Below are positions 60,793 through 64,000 of a stretch of 64,000 nt of DNA, one piece after another. The DNA lies in the NCBI RefSeq assembly GCF_004366595.1, contig NZ_SORE01000007.1:186001-250000 (forward strand). The letters run 5' to 3'. Source of the DNA: Paraburkholderia rhizosphaerae. Lineage in GTDB: Bacteria; Pseudomonadota; Gammaproteobacteria; Burkholderiales; Burkholderiaceae. Position numbers and translations under genes: made by a program. How positions within the stretch are numbered: the stretch's first letter is position 1; each line of letters opens with the position of its first letter. The notes beneath the pieces were generated by a model. The model searched no databases. It saw only the letters and a list, made by a program, of their open reading frames with translations, and was not told where the DNA came from.

Positions 60793-62013
60793 TTAGTTCG
60801 ACGCGGTCGTCGCCTGTTTTGCGCGCAGCTGTCCGCCGCCCTGTTTGTCCGCGTCGTATGCAAACACCACGCGGCCACCCTTCACTTCGCCGATCACCGG
60901 CACGTTCGGGCTGATCGCTTCGTGATCGTCATGCGTGAACGGCTTGTCGTACACCATCACGACGCCTTCGACCTTCGTGTTCAGGCCTTCGAGCGCGGCA
61001 CGCACCTTCGTGCCGTCCGTGGTGCCGGCCTGCTTGATCGCCGCAGCGAGCAGGTAGATCGAGTCATAGCCCTGCGCAGCCGACACCGGCGAGTCGATGC
61101 GATTGTTCTTCGGCTTGAACTCCTTCAGGTAGGCATCGATAAACGCCTTGCGCTTCGCGGTGTTCGGCTCCTGAATGAAGGTCTGCGGCATGCGCGCGCC
61201 CTCGCCGTTCGCGCCGGCGTTGTCGATATAGTTCGCCATCGAAAGCGTCCAGCTGCCGATCAGCGGTACTTTCCAGCCGAGCTTGGCCATGCCGTTCGCG
61301 ATCTGCGCGAGTTCGGGGCCGATGCCGTACGTGAGCACCGCTTCCGCGCCGGCTTCCTTCGCCTTCAGCAGCTGCGCGGTCATGTCGACGTCCTTGATGT
61401 TGAACTTCTCGACCGCGACCGGCTTGATGCCCTTCGACGCAAGCGCCTTCTCGAGATCTTCACGGCCGAGCTGGCCGTAGTTGGTCGAATCCGCCAGAAT
61501 CGCGACCTTCTTGTAGCCGCGCTTCGTGACCGCTTCGTCGACGATCATCGGCGCCTGGATACGGTCGGCGGCGGAGTTGCGGAATACGTAGTTATCCGGT
61601 TGATCGGTGAACTGTTTGGTCACGACGCTGCCGGTCGCGACGTTATTGAAGACGGGGATCTTCGCTTCCTGGAAGAAGCGCTGCGATGCGAGCGCGACGC
61701 CGGTGTTGATGTAGCCGACCACCGCGACCACTTTTTCCTTGTTGATCAGCTCCTGTGCGATCTGCACGCCGCGCTCGTTCTTCGCTTCGTCGTCGCGCTC
61801 GACCAGCACGATCTGACGGCCGAGCACGCCGCCGGCCTGGTTGATCTCCGCCGCCGCGAGCCGCACGCCGTCGCGCATGCTCACGCCCATCGATGACGAG
61901 CCGCCGGTGAACGGGCCGTCGACGCCGATCTTGATCGGGTCGGCGGCATAACCGGCGGTGCTGAATACTGCAAGCGCGAGCGCGCCCGCAACGCTTGTCA
62001 AGCGAAGTCTCAT
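60793..62013 (-). CDS. livK: Branched-chain amino acid ABC transporter substrate-binding protein
   Basis: Periplasmic binding protein of 406 aa with a Sec signal (about 1-23, GALALAVFSTAGYAAD). Seen: PIKIGVDGPFTGGSSSMGVS, AAAEINQAGGVLGRQIVLVE and VAVVGYINTGVALASQRFF, typical of the periplasmic LIV-like family. It delivers its ligand to the LivH-LivM channel. GGAG lies before the ATG. The first gene of the liv unit. Actual ligand may be an aromatic acid or amide rather than a branched-chain amino acid, as this family is broad. Confidence 0.93.
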   Translation of the reverse strand: MRLRLTSVAGALALAVFSTAGYAADPIKIGVDGPFTGGSSSMGVSMRDGVRLAAAEINQAGGVLGRQIVLVERDDEAKNERGVQIAQELINKEKVVAVVGYINTGVALASQRFFQEAKIPVFNNVATGSVVTKQFTDQPDNYVFRNSAADRIQAPMIVDEAVTKRGYKKVAILADSTNYGQLGREDLEKALASKGIKPVAVEKFNIKDVDMTAQLLKAKEAGAEAVLTYGIGPELAQIANGMAKLGWKVPLIGSWTLSMANYIDNAGANGEGARMPQTFIQEPNTAKRKAFIDAYLKEFKPKNNRIDSPVSAAQGYDSIYLLAAAIKQAGTTDGTKVRAALEGLNTKVEGVVMVYDKPFTHDDHEAISPNVPVIGEVKGGRVVFAYDADKQGGGQLRAKQATTASN

Positions 62014-62153
62014 CGTCGTCTCCGTAGCTTTATGCTGTGTTCTGGTGCAACGTCAGTCGGACGACTGCCGTCGCAATTGGCTGGAAGCCCGGCGTGCAGC
62101 GGGGTACCCCGTGTGGTTGACCGTCGCGTTATGCAAGCTTCATTCCGGTATGC

Positions 62154-62181
62154 AGTATAAAAATCGTAAGCTGTTCGTCAC
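62154..62181 (-). promoter_or_regulatory. Candidate sigma-70 promoter of livK
   Basis: On the minus strand GTGACG and TATACT are separated by 16 bp (plus-strand positions 62176-62181 and 62154-62159). This would start transcription about 135 bp before the livK ATG. The -10 is near consensus; the -35 matches four of six. Confidence 0.4.
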
Positions 62182-62330
62182 TATGCGGAGTTACCCGTAA
62201 GATGCGCGTTAGATACACCGATCGTTGCTCGCGCAACATTTTTGTGCGACGGGTCTGTTGTGCGACGGCGGAAATCCGACGGAGCCGAATGCGGCTCGAA
62301 GCGAACTCACGCGGCACCCGCCGCGCGAAC

Positions 62331-62370
62331 AAAAACGCCGGCGCCGTGCATGTGACACGGCACCGGCGCG
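62331..62370 (-). terminator. Terminator downstream of grxC
   Basis: On the minus strand GCGCCGGTGCCGTG and CACGGCGCCGGCGT pair with one G-T, around a short loop, and are followed by five T (AAAAA at 62331-62335 on the plus strand). It lies 45-80 bases after the grxC stop and separates it from livK. Confidence 0.7.
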
Positions 62371-62413
62371 CTATGCAAATGAGGCCGGTATGACGCCGGC
62401 CGCGCTACGACCT

Positions 62414-62674
62414 TCAGACCGTCGCGGCAAGCAGCACGTCCAGACCGCCTCGCGAGTCGAGCGCGTGCAAATCGTCAAATCCACCGACATGCTTGTCTCC
62501 GACAAAAATTTGCGGCACGGTCCGGCGTCCGCTGCGTTCGATCATCTCCAGCACCTTCGCGCTATCGCCTTCGACGTTGATCTCGCTGAACACCGCGCCC
62601 TTGTGACTCAGCAGCGCTTTGGCAGCGAGACAATACGGACAGGTCGGTTTCGTGTAGACAGTGATGGCAGGCAT
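62414..62674 (-). CDS. grxC: Glutaredoxin 3
   Basis: Protein of 86 aa from the ATG at 62674 with AAGGAGA before it; the frame is open further upstream without similarity. The redox site is TCPYC in YTKPTCPYCLAAKALL; the cis-proline TVPQIFVGDKHVGGFDDLHA and the glutathione-binding GGFDD are typical of GrxC. It reduces disulfides and glutathionylated proteins with glutathione. Confidence 0.94.
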   Translation of the reverse strand: MPAITVYTKPTCPYCLAAKALLSHKGAVFSEINVEGDSAKVLEMIERSGRRTVPQIFVGDKHVGGFDDLHALDSRGGLDVLLAATV

Positions 62675-62768
62675 CGTCTTCTCCTTCAATTCGGGTTTCG
62701 CATCACGCGCGCGGTGCGCGAATACGCACCGCCTCACGGCTTGCATCGGGTTACGAACGAAACTGCAT

Positions 62769-63287
62769 TCAGGCTGCGACTGCCGGGAAGTCCACTTCCG
62801 GTTGCGCAAGGTTGTTCAGGAAATTCGTGAAAGTCAGTTGCGCCGCGACCGCGACGATCTCGACGATCTTGCTGTCCGTGATCCCTGCTTCGCGTGCCGC
62901 CGCGATATCCGCATCGCTCAGACGTCCGCGTTCGCTTGCCACCTTGCGCGCGAACACCGCGATTGCATTGCCTTCGCCATTACGCGCGGCACGAATCGCG
63001 TCGGCCGACAGGCCCGCCTTGCTGGCGAACAGCGAGTGCGCGGCGAGACAGTATTCACAGCTGCTGACTTGCGACACCGCAAGCGCGACTGTCTCGCGTT
63101 CGGCAGCGCTCAGTTCGCCCTTCGACAGTTGCTGTTGCGCTTGCAGATACGCGCCGAGCGCCGCCGGCGAGTTCGCGAGGATCTTGAACGTGTTCGGCAA
63201 GAAACCCATCGCTTTTTCGACCGCGTGCAACGACGTTTGCGCAGACGCGGGGGCTTGACCGATCGACAGGGATTGAAGGCGTGCCAT
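62769..63287 (-). CDS. AhpD-like carboxymuconolactone decarboxylase-family protein
   Basis: Protein of 172 aa from the ATG at 63287 with AAGGAGAG upstream. The AhpD-type catalytic site is seen in VALAVSQVSSCEYCLAAHS: Glu-x-x-Cys-x-x-Cys-style residues with CEYC and the nearby His. Such proteins act as alkylhydroperoxidases or as other peroxidase-linked enzymes. An AraC-type regulator gene lies upstream on the same strand, a common pairing. Expression is probably controlled by it. Confidence 0.88.
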   Translation of the reverse strand: MARLQSLSIGQAPASAQTSLHAVEKAMGFLPNTFKILANSPAALGAYLQAQQQLSKGELSAAERETVALAVSQVSSCEYCLAAHSLFASKAGLSADAIRAARNGEGNAIAVFARKVASERGRLSDADIAAAREAGITDSKIVEIVAVAAQLTFTNFLNNLAQPEVDFPAVAA

Positions 63288-63614
63288 GGTGTCTCTCCTT
63301 GAAACAATGAAATGTTGAAAATGCAACCAGTCGGGTTTGTTCTGTACGGCTTCCGTCATCTGACGGCGTGAGTGAACTTTAAGTGTTGACTCGCCGTCCG
63401 TTAATGGCCGCGCGAATCAACTAACTGCTCAATCGGCTCAACGGGCCGACTGCGAGTCAACGCAGCGTGCACAGGGAGGCAGCGGTCGCCGAATGAACGA
63501 CGCACGCGAGGAAGGAACGGGAATTGCCGCGGTAGCAGCGGAGAAAAAAGCGGTTGGAACAGGCGAGGCACAAAGCGCGGATCGTTGTGCGGCTGCGCGG
63601 CTGTGCCGCGCCGG
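63288..63614. other. 327-bp gap upstream of the AhpD-like gene
   Basis: No gene is supported here. The stretch should contain the promoter of the AhpD-like gene on the minus strand and the 3' end of the AraC transcript. No clear terminator or operator was found. Confidence 0.45.
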
Positions 63615-64000
63615 TTACTTCGCGTGAGCGTTACCGCCGGTTGCACGCCAACGCGCGGGCGTCACGCCGATATGCCGTTTGAAAACGCGCTGGAACGCGG
63701 CCTCGGACTGATAGCCGACCGACGCGCCAATCTCGGCAACCGACTCCAACGTTTCCAGCAGCGCGCGGCCCGCGATCGTCAAACGCACTTCGGTCAGCAT
63801 GTCGGTGGCGGAACGGCCGATCGCGTCCTGGAACTGCCGCACGAAAGTCGCGCGGGACATGTGGCATAACGAAGCGAACTGATCGAGCGTCCACGGTTTA
63901 CCGGGCTCTTCGAACATTGCAGATAGCGCCGGCTGCAGGCGCGGCTGCCCGGCGAGCGCGAGCAGGCCGCGCGGCGCGTCCGCGCCTTCGCTCGCAAAGC
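63615..64000 (-). CDS. AraC-family regulator, C-terminal part
   Basis: The gene enters from the right edge; 128 codons are visible. The frame begins FASEGADAPRGLLALAGQPR and includes LQPALSAMFEEPGKPWTLDQ, the HTH pair HMSRATFVRQFQDAIGRSAT and IGASVGYQSEAAFQRVFKRH, and ends GVTPARWRATGGNAHAK. The segment before the HTH fits the cupin_6-type AraC regulators that sit beside AhpD-like or aldo-keto reductase genes. It probably regulates the AhpD-like gene at 62769. Confidence 0.9.
   Translation of the reverse strand, partial: FASEGADAPRGLLALAGQPRLQPALSAMFEEPGKPWTLDQFASLCHMSRATFVRQFQDAIGRSATDMLTEVRLTIAGRALLETLESVAEIGASVGYQSEAAFQRVFKRHIGVTPARWRATGGNAHAK

Noticed and set aside
1..64000. CRISPR arrays, tRNA/rRNA genes, insertion sequences, prophage genes
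   Set aside because: No regularly spaced repeats, cloverleaf sequences, transposases with inverted ends, integrases or phage structural genes were seen on either strand.

Overview
The window is a GC-rich, tightly packed bacterial chromosome segment with strong G/C third-position bias. Gene content (GabR/GabTD, YtfQRT-YjfF, a fused LivM-LivG transporter, EmrAB-type efflux with an OprM-like outer membrane factor, many LysR/AraC regulators) and protein style point to a betaproteobacterium of the Burkholderia/Paraburkholderia group. This assignment is inference from sequence style; no rRNA or tRNA gene is present to confirm it.

Region by region. 1-3095: GABA catabolism (a MocR-type regulator cut by the left edge, gabT, gabD) with a repeated TGGCTC motif between regulator and gabT. 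3326-6100: an accessory patch with an AT-richer orphan protein carrying a zinc-deaminase core, an HD-domain-like gene scrap and a GDSL lipoprotein. 6397-8433: a small membrane protein, a YdcZ-type transporter, a GNAT acetyltransferase and a divergent XRE-cupin regulator with a long dyad over its start. 8480-18906: a coherent but unfamiliar catabolic block (M20 deacylase, DUF1028, RidA, flavin monooxygenase, LysR, Rieske oxygenase, polyamine-type ABC importer). 18903-23190: a stand-alone acetolactate-synthase-like enzyme with an ArsR regulator, a GlxA-type regulator and a Mug DNA glycosylase. 23177-29526: LysR, a tandem ABM-like protein and an EmrB/EmrA/OprM tripartite exporter. 29723-37975: PhoD phosphatase, FAH-family hydrolase, phytanoyl-CoA-dioxygenase-like protein, a 24-residue membrane peptide, a BBE-type FAD oxidase, an EamA exporter and YceH.

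38094-42825: a YtfQ-YtfR-YtfT-YjfF sugar (galactofuranose-type) importer without sugar-catabolic genes. 43279-48862: a Fic-like scrap, a Tat-exported AcpA-like phosphoesterase, a 1064-residue GGDEF/EAL membrane protein and a CoA-transferase-like scrap. 48971-51730: a classical divergent ampR-ampC pair, with an exported cupin gene overlapping ampC. 51741-53279: a 512-residue protein I cannot name, with a phosphoribosyltransferase-like core. 53507-56908: a ClpC-type unfoldase with an McsA-like zinc finger at its N-terminus, and a divergent 93-residue gene. 57010-62013: a branched-chain amino acid ABC importer (livF, fused livMG, livH, livK) with a hairpin terminator between livK and livHMGF. 62414-64000: glutaredoxin 3, an AhpD-like protein and an AraC regulator cut by the right edge.

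The best candidates for undescribed biology are the deaminase-core orphan at 3326-4807, the PRTase-like orphan at 51741-53279, the catabolic block at 8480-18906 and the ampC-cupin pairing. No CRISPR array, insertion sequence, prophage, rRNA or tRNA gene was seen.
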